A stretch of DNA of 64,000 nt, from positions 194,956 to 258,955 of the forward strand of contig MKVQ01000030.1 of assembly GCA_001899635.1 (NCBI GenBank). Reading direction: 5' to 3'. This document shows positions 15,912 through 24,045 of the stretch, piece after piece. The notes below the pieces were generated by a model, which saw nothing but the letters and a program-made list of their open reading frames with translations, did no database searches and was not told the origin of the DNA. This DNA is from Myxococcales bacterium 68-20 (GTDB taxonomy: Bacteria > Myxococcota_A > Polyangia > Polyangiales > Polyangiaceae). How positions within the stretch are numbered: position 1 is the first letter of the stretch; each line of letters begins with the position of its first letter. The position numbers were made by a program, and so were the translations under genes.

Positions 15912-17570
15912 TCAGTGCCCGAAGCACTGAGGCTTCGGCCGCTTCATCCCGTTTGCGTCGATCGTGAAGGGGTTCTCACAGTCGGCGGACGGCTTGGGGG
16001 CCTTCGTCGTGCCCGTCGCCGATCCCCGTGGCGGAGCCGCACTTCGTGCCGCCGTCGCGGTGCTCGACGGCATCGAGCTCGGCGCGGGCGCGCTCGCGGG
16101 CTCGGCGACCGGAGGAGCAGACGGCTCCGGCTCCGCGACCGGAGGCGGCTCGGAGGGTGCAGCAGGCTCGGGCGGTGCAGTGGTCGCAGACGGTGCCTCG
16201 GGCACATCGACAGGCGACGGCGGGGCCGTCGTCGCGAGCGCGGGCTCCGCGCTCCGCTTGTGGGTGAGCGCCTTGATCCCCGTGACGAGCCCGATCGCAA
16301 GCATGAGCGCGAGGACGGTGCAGATCCCGATGAGCGCGGGCAGCGGGATTCGCTTCTCGGGCTCGATCGGGTGCACGCGGGTAGCGAGCGAAGGATCGGC
16401 GTAGCCGCTGCCCGTCACGCCGCTCGTCCCCGCACCCGAGACGCCCGACAGGCTCGACACCGGCCCGGTGACCGACGAGCCCGAAATCGGAGCGGAGCCC
16501 GTGAAGTGTCGGCCCCCCGAGCCCGATCCCGACGAATGCGATGAGAGGTCCTCGGCGCCTTGATGCGAGAGCATCATCGCCGGGTTCGGCGGCGACGTCG
16601 CCTGCTCGACCGCTCGCACGATGTCGGCGCGGATGCGAAGCGCCTCGGCGGCGAGCTTCTCGACCCACTCGCCCGTCTGACGCGGTGACGCCGGCGGGCA
16701 TGCCATCTCGACCGCGAGCGCCATCTCGCGTGCCGTCGGAAAGCGCATCGAAGGATCGCGATGGAGCGCGCGGAGCACCACGCCGTCGAGCGCCAGCGGG
16801 AGGTCGGAACAGACCGAGCTCGGCGGCATGATCGGTTCGTTGAGGACGGAGTAGAGCGTGCTCGCGGCGTCCTCGCCGGCGAAGAGCCGTCGCCCCGTGA
16901 GCGCCTCCCACAGGACGGCGCCCATCGCGAAGACATCGCATCGGCGGTCGACCGCCTGACGCGTGAGCTGCTCCGGTGCCATGTAGGCGAGCTTTCCCTT
17001 GAGCTCGCCGCCCTCGGTCTCCTGCCTTCGCCCTGCCGCCTTCGCGACACCGAAGTCGATCACGCGAGCGATGCCGTCGCGACCGACGAGGATGTTCTGC
17101 GGGGACACGTCGCGGTGGACGATCCCGAGCGGTTGTCCGTGCTCGTCCGTCGCCTCGTGCGCGGCGTGGATACCTTCGAGCGCGCCGATGACGATGCTCG
17201 ACACGACGGGCGCCGGGAGGCGGATCGACTGCGCCGTGGCGGCCCGCACCATCCTCGCGAGCGTCTCGCCGAGCACGAAGGCCATGACGAGAAAGAGCTC
17301 GCCGCCGTCGGCGACGACGTCGAGCGTGTCGATCACGTTCGGATGGCGGATCCGCGCGGCGAGGCGCGCCTCGTCGACGAACATCCCGGCGAACGTCGGG
17401 TCGGCCGCGAGATGGGGATAGAGGCGCTTCACGGCGACGGTGCGGGAGAACCCCGCCGCGCCGCTCATGCGCGCAACGTAAACGGTGGCCATGCCTCCAC
17501 GCGCGATCGCGCCGTGGAGCTCGTAGCGACCAAGTTGTCCCCCGACGATCGAGGGCGTCGGACCTGCCAT
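15912..17570 (-). CDS. Membrane-anchored Ser/Thr protein kinase
   Basis: 552 residues. Kinase domain residues 15-290: glycine loop GAIARGGMATVY, Lys49, catalytic loop HRDVSPQN (152-159) and DFG at 172-174, so it should be active. The S in place of K/R-P in the loop is the variant common in myxobacteria. A low-complexity Ser/Gly linker leads to one transmembrane helix around residue 430. The exported part is Pro/Ala-rich and ends DCENPFTIDANGMKRPKPQCF, a short Cys-bracketed motif I have seen at kinase C-termini in this group. It forms an operon with the downstream PEGA-like gene. Confidence 0.9.
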   Translation of the reverse strand: MAGPTPSIVGGQLGRYELHGAIARGGMATVYVARMSGAAGFSRTVAVKRLYPHLAADPTFAGMFVDEARLAARIRHPNVIDTLDVVADGGELFLVMAFVLGETLARMVRAATAQSIRLPAPVVSSIVIGALEGIHAAHEATDEHGQPLGIVHRDVSPQNILVGRDGIARVIDFGVAKAAGRRQETEGGELKGKLAYMAPEQLTRQAVDRRCDVFAMGAVLWEALTGRRLFAGEDAASTLYSVLNEPIMPPSSVCSDLPLALDGVVLRALHRDPSMRFPTAREMALAVEMACPPASPRQTGEWVEKLAAEALRIRADIVRAVEQATSPPNPAMMLSHQGAEDLSSHSSGSGSGGRHFTGSAPISGSSVTGPVSSLSGVSGAGTSGVTGSGYADPSLATRVHPIEPEKRIPLPALIGICTVLALMLAIGLVTGIKALTHKRSAEPALATTAPPSPVDVPEAPSATTAPPEPAAPSEPPPVAEPEPSAPPVAEPASAPAPSSMPSSTATAARSAAPPRGSATGTTKAPKPSADCENPFTIDANGMKRPKPQCFGH

Positions 17571-17597
17571 CTCCGCTCGATCGTATCCCTCGAAGCG

Positions 17598-17614
17598 ACC
17601 GCTCTGCGAGCGGT
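17598..17614. repeat. Short hairpin upstream of the kinase gene
   Basis: A 7-bp stem (ACCGCTC/GAGCGGT) with a 3-base loop, followed on the + strand by TTAGTT. It is terminator-like, but no + strand gene precedes it. It lies 28 bases upstream of the kinase start and could equally be an operator. Confidence 0.3.
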
Positions 17615-17726
17615 TTAGTTGGCTTCAGCGCGCGCTTCTGCGGGTGGCCGGGGCCACGGCTGTTGGAGTTGGCGCGCGACCCGCACCTTCGCGCGTCGCG
17701 TTTTCACGTTTGGGCGCGGGCTGCCC

Positions 17727-18881
17727 TCAGAACGTCACGGCGATGATGCTCGACCTCGGAGCCGGCAGCTTCTCGCCGGAGGTGAGCTCCCACTCGCCGA
17801 GCGTCCCGTCCTTCTCGAACCGCGCGCGGATGATGCGATCAGTGCGCGACGTGGCGCCGATGCCGCCGATCAGGTGAATCGTGGCGTCCCAGATCGCGCA
17901 TCCCGCCCCGCGAAGGGCCCCCGGGAGCTTCGTCGCGGCCTTCCACGGCCCGAGCGCCCCGCTGGTCTCGTCGATCGTGCTCGAGAGCACGATGTCGGAG
18001 CCGCTCCCTCCCGCGATGAAGAGCCGGCCTTCTCCGGCGCAGATCATGGGCACGAACGGTGTGTGCGGCTGATTGGTCGTCGGATTGACCACCCGCGTGG
18101 TCTCGACGAACGCGCCGACCCCGGCCGTGGGATCGATCCGTGCAACGTACACCTTCGACCGCTGATCGCTCGCAGCGCCGGTCCCGCCGATCACGTAGAC
18201 GAATTCCTTGTAGGCGATCACCGCCGCGTCGCGGATCCCCACCGGCAGCCTCGTGGAGGAGGCATTCAAGCCGTCGAAGCTCGTCCCATCGAAGGGAGTG
18301 ATGTGGATCGTGTCGTCCCAGACGAGGATCGTCCCGCCAAGTCCATCGTCGACGTCCCCCGCCCCTCCGAGCGCGAGCAGGCTCGATCCCGCGAAGATCT
18401 GGCTGTACCCGGCGAACATGGGCGCGCCGACCGCCTGGCCCGTCCAGCCGGACGTCAGCACGCCACCGTCGATCGCGACGTGCTCGACCGAACGTCCGAG
18501 CGCGCGCGAGGCGACGAAGAGGCGGCCACTCGCGACGTTCGCCGTGACGGCAGCCCCACGGAATGGGGCCGGCTGGAGGTACTCGAACGCTCCGACGTCG
18601 CCCTTCTCGTCGATCGGCGCCGTCCACACGTCGTTCGCAGCGATGTCCGATCCGTCCTTCTCGCCGGCGATGAGGAGCAGGCGACGACCGGCAACCGGCA
18701 GAGCGCCGTCGGGAACGTCGATCGGAGCGTCGCTCGTCACGTCCGGCTGCGAGGCCGCGTCGGGCACGGCAGCATCGACCGGTTCTCCGGTGTAGTCGCC
18801 CGGGCCGAACGTGACCGCACAGCCGACGGCGGCGAGCGTCACCGCGAGGAGTAGGACCGGGAGCTTCGCGATCGAACGCAT
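17727..18881 (-). CDS. Kelch/beta-propeller-like lipoprotein (first of tandem pair)
   Basis: 384 residues. The lipoprotein signal ends LAAVGC (Cys21), followed by VTFGPGDY and an Asp/Pro/Ala-rich spacer. The remainder has repeated blades of the form 'LLLIAGEKDG', 'FVYVIGGTGAAS', 'GRLFIAGGSG' and 'IHLIGGIGATS' at 45-60 residue spacing, as in Kelch or galactose-oxidase-like propellers. No catalytic motif is seen. It probably lies on the outer membrane surface or in the periplasm. The paralogue upstream (18883-20058) ends one base before this start codon, so the pair is an operon arising by duplication. Confidence 0.7.
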   Translation of the reverse strand: MRSIAKLPVLLLAVTLAAVGCAVTFGPGDYTGEPVDAAVPDAASQPDVTSDAPIDVPDGALPVAGRRLLLIAGEKDGSDIAANDVWTAPIDEKGDVGAFEYLQPAPFRGAAVTANVASGRLFVASRALGRSVEHVAIDGGVLTSGWTGQAVGAPMFAGYSQIFAGSSLLALGGAGDVDDGLGGTILVWDDTIHITPFDGTSFDGLNASSTRLPVGIRDAAVIAYKEFVYVIGGTGAASDQRSKVYVARIDPTAGVGAFVETTRVVNPTTNQPHTPFVPMICAGEGRLFIAGGSGSDIVLSSTIDETSGALGPWKAATKLPGALRGAGCAIWDATIHLIGGIGATSRTDRIIRARFEKDGTLGEWELTSGEKLPAPRSSIIAVTF

Positions 18882-18882
18882 C

Positions 18883-20058
18883 TCAGTAGACCACCGCCGC
18901 GAGCCCGGAGCGCGGGCCGGGAAGAGTGCCGATCTTCTTCCACGCCGTGTCGAACACGCCGTTCGCCCCGATCGACAGGGCGAGGATGTCTCCGCTCTGC
19001 GAGCTCCCCAGGCTTCCGCCGAAGACGAGCACCTTGTCGCCCACGACGAGGGCGGCGGCGCCGCTCATCGGCGCTGGCAGCTTCGGAAGCGCTACCCACG
19101 GCCCGAGATTGCCGCTCGCCGCGTCGATCTTCGCCGCGAGCGCCACGTCGGAGAGCGACGACGTCAACGAGGTGGTCTGCCCACCGAGCACGAAGACATG
19201 CCCCGCACCGGCCGTGACGACGGGGAGGAGCACTCCGAAGGACGCCGCGTCCGCGGTCGGGTCCACCAGCTTGGTCGTCGCTGCGAAGTCACCGAGCGAT
19301 CCGTCGGCACCGAAGCGCGCGACCTCGACCTCGTCCGAACCGGGCACGAGAGAGGACGTGCTCTCGCGACCACCGAGGGCATAGAGGTGGTCGACATGGC
19401 GGAGCAACGTCACGTCGCCTCGCGGCGTCACGAGCTTCGACGGCACCTTCTGCCAGGGCTCGATTCCACCGTCGGCGAGGTCGAAGGAAGCAACGTACAC
19501 ATTGGTCGTGAACACCCCTCCCGCCTGCCCTCCCGCAGCGGTGAGCCCTGCGTCGGAGACGAGCCACGCGCGCAGGTAGCTCTCCGGCACGCCGGGAGGA
19601 GGCAGCGCTCGCCATGCGCCGCTGATGTGATCATCGGCGAAGGTCGTCGCCAGGAAGACGGACGTGCTCTGGAGCAGCAACGTCTCGCCCGCGAGCAAGC
19701 CGCGCGTCCACGTCGTCATCTGCGAAGGCGGCACGTCGAACGTCCAGGGCCCTAGCTCTCCGGATGGCGAGAGCGTGGTCCGCATCGTCTCCGCGACGTT
19801 CACGCTCGAAGGCTCACCGGGCAGCGCGTCACGACGCCCTGCAAAGAGCATGATCCGCGTGCTCGGGAGCGATGCGTCGCTCGCCGAATCCACCGGCGGC
19901 GCGACGTCGGGTGTCGTCACGCCCGTGTCTGCCTCCGGCTCCAGTGCCGGAGAATCTCCGTAGTCGCCCGGCGAGAACACGAGCCCGCAGGCCACGGACC
20001 CGACGAGAAGGCCAACGAGCGCTGTCCGCGCGAAACGCACCGTGAGCCAGCGTATCAA
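18883..20058 (-). CDS. Kelch/beta-propeller-like lipoprotein (second of tandem pair)
   Basis: 391 residues from a TTG at 20058; a GTG at 20040 would give a more compact lipoprotein signal (ending VGSVAC) and is an equal candidate. After the lipobox comes GLVFSPGDY, matching the TFGPGDY of its neighbour. Repeats such as 'IMLFAGRRD', 'LTAAGGQAGG', 'HLYALGGREST', 'HVFVLGGQTT' and 'KVLVFGGSLG' mark five to six propeller blades. Function unknown. The 118-bp repeat element lies 72 bases upstream. Confidence 0.68.
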   Translation of the reverse strand: MIRWLTVRFARTALVGLLVGSVACGLVFSPGDYGDSPALEPEADTGVTTPDVAPPVDSASDASLPSTRIMLFAGRRDALPGEPSSVNVAETMRTTLSPSGELGPWTFDVPPSQMTTWTRGLLAGETLLLQSTSVFLATTFADDHISGAWRALPPPGVPESYLRAWLVSDAGLTAAGGQAGGVFTTNVYVASFDLADGGIEPWQKVPSKLVTPRGDVTLLRHVDHLYALGGRESTSSLVPGSDEVEVARFGADGSLGDFAATTKLVDPTADAASFGVLLPVVTAGAGHVFVLGGQTTSLTSSLSDVALAAKIDAASGNLGPWVALPKLPAPMSGAAALVVGDKVLVFGGSLGSSQSGDILALSIGANGVFDTAWKKIGTLPGPRSGLAAVVY

Positions 20059-20130
20059 GACGCGCGGGCGAACGGCTACTCACTCGAGGGCTCGCTCGAA
20101 TTGGCGGCGCGCGGTGATGGATTCACTACA

Positions 20131-20248
20131 CTAAGGCGCAACTCAGTTGCGCCGATCCTGAAAGCTCGAAGCGGTCGGCTCACACGTACTCGCTTTGACC
20201 GGAGATTCACGCCCGCTCGCCCAACGGGCGGGCGTGAATCGGAGGTCA
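20131..20248 (+). repeat. 118-bp two-hairpin element, copy A
   Basis: Identical in length to the copy at 63864-63981 on the other strand, and identical at 111 of 118 positions. It contains two dyads. The first, at 20135-20153, is GGCGCAACT-C-AGTTGCGCC. The second, at 20196-20248, is a long stem: TGACC-GGA-GATTCACGCCCG pairs with CGGGCGTGAATC-GGA-GGTCA, leaving a symmetric GGA/GGA internal loop. The last three bases are the stop codon of the nitrilase-family gene, so this copy also serves as its 3' end. The conserved spacer between the hairpins suggests more than a terminator. Confidence 0.85.
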
Positions 20249-20989
20249 CTCCAAGTGAGCACCGCTATAGCGCCGCTCGCGAGGACCGACGATCGCGTCC
20301 GCGCGCCGTCCTCCCGACGGGGTGACGCTCACGAGGAGCTCGCCGCGCGCATCGAGCACGCACGAGCCGCCCTGCCCGGGCACGTGAACGACGCCCGGCG
20401 CCCAGTTCGCGTTCGCGATCGAGAGTCCGAAGCGTTCGGCGAGCGAGCGCATGAGCGGCAGGCGCGAGTCGTCCTCGTCGACCCACGCGCTGGTGAAGAC
20501 GAGGAGGTCCGCCGCGGAGAGGACCTCCGCGGAGTCGTCTGCAAGGAACTGACCGTCGAAGCAGATGGCCATGGTCACGGTGAGGTCCCCGACCTGGAAG
20601 AGCGGCGACGGCCGACCACCCGGCGTCGCCCAGCGCTCCGGGTACCATGGATGACGCTTGCGGTACGTCGCGACGACGCTTCCGTCCGGTCCGACCACGA
20701 CCGCGGCATTGAAGAGCCTCTCGTCCTCTTCGAGCACGAGCGGCACGACGAGGTGCACGGAGCGGCGCGCGCCGATCTCGGCGGCGGCTCGCATCGTCGG
20801 TCCGTCGATCGGCTCCGCGAAGCGCGACGGATCGAAGTCCGCCTCGGGCGAGACGTAGCCGGTGAGCGCGAGCTCGGGGAGGATCGCGAGATCCGTCGGC
20901 CCTTTCGCGAGGAGGCGATCGACCTCCGCGAGGGCCGCTTCGGGCTCCCCCCACCGCGCAGGCAGCTCGAGCACGGAGACGCGAAGCAC
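20246..20989 (-). CDS. Carbon-nitrogen hydrolase (nitrilase superfamily)
   Basis: 247 residues from GTG 20989 (in-frame sequence extends to 21055 but is unconserved). The catalytic triad is visible: Glu in ILPELALTGY, Lys in TYRKRHPW and Cys in MAICFDGQF. Members hydrolyse nitriles, amides or carbamoyl groups, or transfer acyl groups; YRKRHPWYPE and the lack of a signal peptide suggest a cytosolic amidase. Substrate not predictable. Its stop codon is the last triplet of the 118-bp repeat. It is divergent from the YkgJ gene. Confidence 0.85.
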   Translation of the reverse strand: MLRVSVLELPARWGEPEAALAEVDRLLAKGPTDLAILPELALTGYVSPEADFDPSRFAEPIDGPTMRAAAEIGARRSVHLVVPLVLEEDERLFNAAVVVGPDGSVVATYRKRHPWYPERWATPGGRPSPLFQVGDLTVTMAICFDGQFLADDSAEVLSAADLLVFTSAWVDEDDSRLPLMRSLAERFGLSIANANWAPGVVHVPGQGGSCVLDARGELLVSVTPSGGRRADAIVGPRERRYSGAHLE

Positions 20990-21071
20990 GACGCGATGGT
21001 AGCACCCGCGCGCAGAAGGGGGCGGTCGCGACCGGCTCGACGGGCCGAGCGGCACGGACTACGAAGGTCGC

Positions 21072-21659
21072 GTGGACGCAGACGACGCGCGAAGTGAGGT
21101 GCCGGGCGATGTGCCGGCTGGAACGATCGACTGGGTCGAGAGGCTCCACGCGCTCGTCGACGAAGCTGCAGCGCCGGTGGAGCGCGCGAGCGCAGAGCGC
21201 CTCCGTTGCCGCGCGGGCTGCTCCGACTGCTGCGTCGACGGCCTGACCGTCTTCACGATCGAGGCCGCCGTCATCCGCCGTCATCACGCGGACCTGCTCG
21301 CGACGGCGGCAGCGCATCCGCCGGGCGCCTGTGCCTTCCTCGACGGCGACGGCCGTTGCCGCATCTACGCGCACCGCCCCTACGTCTGCCGCACCCAAGG
21401 CCTACCGCTCCGGTGGCTCGAAGAGGACGAGATCGACGAGGAGATCATCGAGTCCCGCGACATCTGTCCGAAGAACGTCGACGGTGGACCGCCGCTCGAG
21501 GAGCTCGAGGCCGACGCGTGCTGGACGCTCGGCCCGTTCGAGCAGCGCCTCGCCCAGCGCCAGCACGAGACCGACGGCGAGCGCGGCGAGCGCGTCGCGC
21601 TCCGGAGCCTCTTCGCGAGCGAGGGAGATCGCCGCCGTCTGCCCGTCATCGGATCTTGA
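21072..21659 (+). CDS. YkgJ-family Fe/Zn Cys-cluster protein
   Basis: 195 residues starting at GTG 21072. The family cluster is complete: RCRAGCSDCCVDG (three spaced Cys), then GACAFLDGDGRCRIYAHRPYVCRTQGLPL with three more Cys, and later ICPKN and ACW. YkgJ-like proteins are thought to bind a metal or an iron-sulfur cluster; no enzymatic role is settled. The SRPBCC gene follows on the same strand after 28 bases. Confidence 0.85.
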   Translation: MDADDARSEVPGDVPAGTIDWVERLHALVDEAAAPVERASAERLRCRAGCSDCCVDGLTVFTIEAAVIRRHHADLLATAAAHPPGACAFLDGDGRCRIYAHRPYVCRTQGLPLRWLEEDEIDEEIIESRDICPKNVDGGPPLEELEADACWTLGPFEQRLAQRQHETDGERGERVALRSLFASEGDRRRLPVIGS

Positions 21660-21687
21660 CCCGCCCGAACGCACGAGGAGACCGCCG

Positions 21688-22089
21688 ATGTCGACATCCG
21701 AGACGTGCACCATCAGCGTGACGATCGAGCGCCCATGGCGCGAGGTCTACGAGTTCGCCTCCATCCCGCTGAACTTCCAGCGATGGGCCTCCGGGCTCGG
21801 CGGATCACTGCAGAACGCGGGCGACCACTGGACAGCGCAGGGCCCGGACGGCCCGGTGCGCATCCGCTTCTCCGAGCCGAACGACTTCGGCGTGCTCGAC
21901 CACTGGGTGACGCCCGAAGGAGCGGAGACCGCGATCTACATCCCGCTGCGCGTGATCGCCAACGGCACGGGCGCGGAAGTCTCGCTCACGCTCTTCCGCT
22001 CCGCGGGGAGGACCGACGACGAGCTCGCGGCAGACGCGGACTGGGTCCGCCGCGATCTCGACGCGCTGAAGTCGCTCCTCGAAGCGTGA
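21688..22089 (+). CDS. SRPBCC-fold small protein (polyketide cyclase/START-like)
   Basis: 133 residues with GAGGAG upstream of the ATG. It opens CTISVTIERPWREVYEFASIPLNFQRWA, the first strand and helix of an SRPBCC domain that encloses a hydrophobic cavity. HWVTPEGAETAIYIPLRVI and the C-terminal DWVRRDLDALKSLLEA helix complete the fold. Ligand unknown. Probably co-transcribed with the YkgJ gene. Three hairpins fill the 210-base gap that follows. Confidence 0.8.
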   Translation: MSTSETCTISVTIERPWREVYEFASIPLNFQRWASGLGGSLQNAGDHWTAQGPDGPVRIRFSEPNDFGVLDHWVTPEGAETAIYIPLRVIANGTGAEVSLTLFRSAGRTDDELAADADWVRRDLDALKSLLEA

Positions 22090-22104
22090 CCAGGAGCCCA
22101 CGAC

Positions 22105-22127
22105 GCCGGTCGTCATCGGCGACCGGC
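22105..22127. terminator. Hairpin 1 in gap between SRPBCC and cfa genes
   Basis: 8-bp stem GCCGGTCG/CGACCGGC with a 7-base loop, 16 bases after the SRPBCC stop. No T-run follows. Probably part of a bidirectional transcription end between two converging genes. Confidence 0.5.
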
Positions 22128-22144
22128 ATCGGACGACAAAGCGC

Positions 22145-22178
22145 GACGACCCGGTAGGCTCTCGCCGACCGGGTCGTC
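22145..22178. terminator. Hairpin 2 in gap between SRPBCC and cfa genes
   Basis: An 11-bp perfect stem (GACGACCCGGT/ACCGGGTCGTC) with a 12-base loop. It is the strongest of the three hairpins in this convergent gap. Confidence 0.55.
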
Positions 22179-22220
22179 CAGGGGGCCGCTTCAGGCGAAG
22201 CAGCTACGCGCGATCACTCC

Positions 22221-22249
22221 GGGGTGTGCGAACGCAGCTCGCACACCCC
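22221..22249. repeat. TGTGCGAACGCA hairpin repeat, copy downstream of cfa
   Basis: An 11-bp perfect stem (GGGGTGTGCGA/TCGCACACCCC) with a 7-base loop, 51 bases beyond the cfa stop. The same sequence core (TGTGCGAACGCA, then TCGCACACCC) is found upstream of cfa at 23508-23539. The two copies are in the same orientation and bracket the gene. Confidence 0.6.
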
Positions 22250-22299
22250 AAGCCGTCGCCGCTCGGCGTCATCGCGACGCGCAGCGGCCGGGCCTCTCA

Positions 22300-23457
22300 T
22301 CAGGAGCGCGGAATCCTCAGGGCGTCGCGCTTCAGCGAGTTGTGGTTCTTGTGCATCGTCACGTTGTACGTGAACGCCGAGCCCTGCTCGCCGATGATCG
22401 CCGACCAGTGGAGGAAGAAGTACCAGAGGCGGTACATGCGCTCTCCGTACTTCTTCACGATCGCGGTCTGGTTCGAGGCCCAGAGGTCTCGCCAGGCGCG
22501 AAGCGTGCGCACGTAGTGCGGGCTCATGTTCTCGACGTCGGCGATCTCGAAGCCCGCCTTCTCCGCGGCGCGGAGCATGGACGAGAGCGGCAGGCTCGCG
22601 TCGGCGCCGGGGAAGATGTAGCGGTTCATGAAGAGCCCCCAGATCAGGTCCTCGGGCTGCAACGTGATCGCCGAGAGCGGATTCTGCGGGTTGTACAGGT
22701 TCCGGATGCCCGTCCACTGCAGGTTGAACAGGCCGTCGTTCGCGAGGAGGTCGTGCACCTTCGCGAAGTAGGTATCCAGGTTCTTGATGCCGACGTGCTC
22801 GACCATCTCGAGCGAGACGATCTTGTCGAACTTGCCCGTCACGTTGCGGTAGTCCCGCACCTCGACGCGCCCCTTGCCCTCGACGCCGTACGCCTTGATG
22901 CGCTCCTTGCCGTACGCGACCTGCTCCTCGGCGAGGCACACGCCGAGCGCGTCGACCCCGCGCTCCTTCGCGGCGCGAGCGACGAACGTTCCCCAGCCGC
23001 ACCCGATGTCGAGAAGCGTCTCGCCGGGCTTCAGCATGAGCTTGTCGCAGCAGTGGTCGATCTTCGCGTACTGCGCCTGCTCGAGCGAGGTCTCGGGCGT
23101 CGGGAACCAGGCCGACGTGTAGACCATCGCCTCGCCGAGGAACCAGTTGTAGAAGTCGTTTCCGCGGTTGTAGTTGTCGCCGACGACCCGCTTGTCCTGC
23201 GACTTCGAGTGGATGAAGACTTCGGGGATGAAGTTCGTCACCGCCCACTTCACGTGCGAGTCGGTGAGGCGGAACGACATCGTCTGGTTGCGCGAGTCCC
23301 AGAACGCGTTCCACTTCTCGCTCGGGATGTCGAGCTTGCCCTCGATGTACGCCTCGTAGACGTCGGACATGGGGACCTTCTTGCCGGTCCAGGCCTGGGC
23401 GAGCGCGTTGTCCGCGAACGTGACGTAGTCGTGGATCGTGGTCATTTCGCCCGCCAT
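22300..23457 (-). CDS. cfa: Cyclopropane-fatty-acyl-phospholipid synthase family methyltransferase
   Basis: 385 residues, close to the 382 of E. coli Cfa. The SAM site is LLDIGCGWG (148-156). The NYNRGNDFYNWFLGEAMVYTSAWF-like segment before it (residues 95-118), the LEMVEHVG motif, and the C-terminal YRLWYFFLHWSA segment are family marks. The enzyme transfers a methylene from S-adenosylmethionine to unsaturated acyl chains in membrane lipids, usually on stress or in stationary phase. Residues 1-90 differ from E. coli Cfa, so a related lipid methyltransferase is possible. It is bracketed by two copies of a hairpin repeat. Confidence 0.85.
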   Translation of the reverse strand: MAGEMTTIHDYVTFADNALAQAWTGKKVPMSDVYEAYIEGKLDIPSEKWNAFWDSRNQTMSFRLTDSHVKWAVTNFIPEVFIHSKSQDKRVVGDNYNRGNDFYNWFLGEAMVYTSAWFPTPETSLEQAQYAKIDHCCDKLMLKPGETLLDIGCGWGTFVARAAKERGVDALGVCLAEEQVAYGKERIKAYGVEGKGRVEVRDYRNVTGKFDKIVSLEMVEHVGIKNLDTYFAKVHDLLANDGLFNLQWTGIRNLYNPQNPLSAITLQPEDLIWGLFMNRYIFPGADASLPLSSMLRAAEKAGFEIADVENMSPHYVRTLRAWRDLWASNQTAIVKKYGERMYRLWYFFLHWSAIIGEQGSAFTYNVTMHKNHNSLKRDALRIPRS

Positions 23458-24045
23458 CTACCACAGCAAGGGGCCGGGGCGAAGCAATGCCGCGGCGACC
23501 TTTTTTTGGATGTGCGAACGCAACTTCGCACACCCATCCTCGGATTTCCGTCCGAGGGAACGGGCGTGCGCGCGCTTGCAGGTCCGACTCGGCGCGGCTC
23601 AGGAGGTCTCGGGTGGAGGGCGGAGCGCGCTCCGTCGACTCGGCGCGTGTCGGCTGCGCCTGCGTCGAGGGCGAGTCGAGGGCAAGAGGAGTAGCCCGAC
23701 GAGCGCGAGGCTCTCGGCGCGCGACGCTCGAGCCGTCGCGCGCCGCATGGCGAGTTGCCCCGATGAGGTACCTCCGCCGGAGCGCCGTCGCCGCGTCCGC
23801 TCGAAAGCGCGCCCCCACCGAGGGCGTGACGCGCGGCACGACGCTCGACGTCGCGAACGGGCTCGAGCGCGGAGGGCGAAGGAGGTCTGGCATTTGCTTC
23901 GAGCGAGGACGAGGCCGCGGAAGCAGCATGGCGTGGCGCGGCGTGCCGCGAACCACGATGGGACGGACGAACGTCGCGCCTCGCTCCTCGAGCTCTTCAT
24001 CCAGATAGTCGGACGAGACCAACACAGCCTGAACGAAGGCATCCG
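23458..24045. other. 588-base gap between cfa and treY
   Basis: Upstream region of two divergent genes. Open frames cross it on both strands, but their products are Arg/Ser-rich with no domain and are unlikely to be real. A minus-strand frame starting at 24025 (MLVSSDYLDEELEERGATF) has a normal-looking first 25 residues and then degenerates. The gap holds a T7 run at 23501-23507 directly followed by a hairpin repeat. Confidence 0.5.
23508..23539. repeat. TGTGCGAACGCA hairpin repeat, copy upstream of cfa
   Basis: An 8-bp stem (TGTGCGAA/TTCGCACA) with a 6-base loop plus partly paired flanks (GGA and TCC). It shares TGTGCGAACGCA and TCGCACACCC with the copy at 22221-22249. On the minus strand it sits in the cfa 5' region and is followed by seven As, so it is not an intrinsic terminator for cfa. 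Confidence 0.6.

Noticed and set aside
20135..20153. Integron attC or attI site
   Set aside because: The dyad lacks the GTTRRRY/RYYYAAC core sites and there is no integrase or cassette array.
22214..24025. A 603-codon minus frame covering cfa and its upstream region
   Set aside because: It runs out of frame through cfa and is Arg-rich. cfa itself is in another frame with clear motifs. A short protein from 24025 cannot be excluded but has no supporting evidence.
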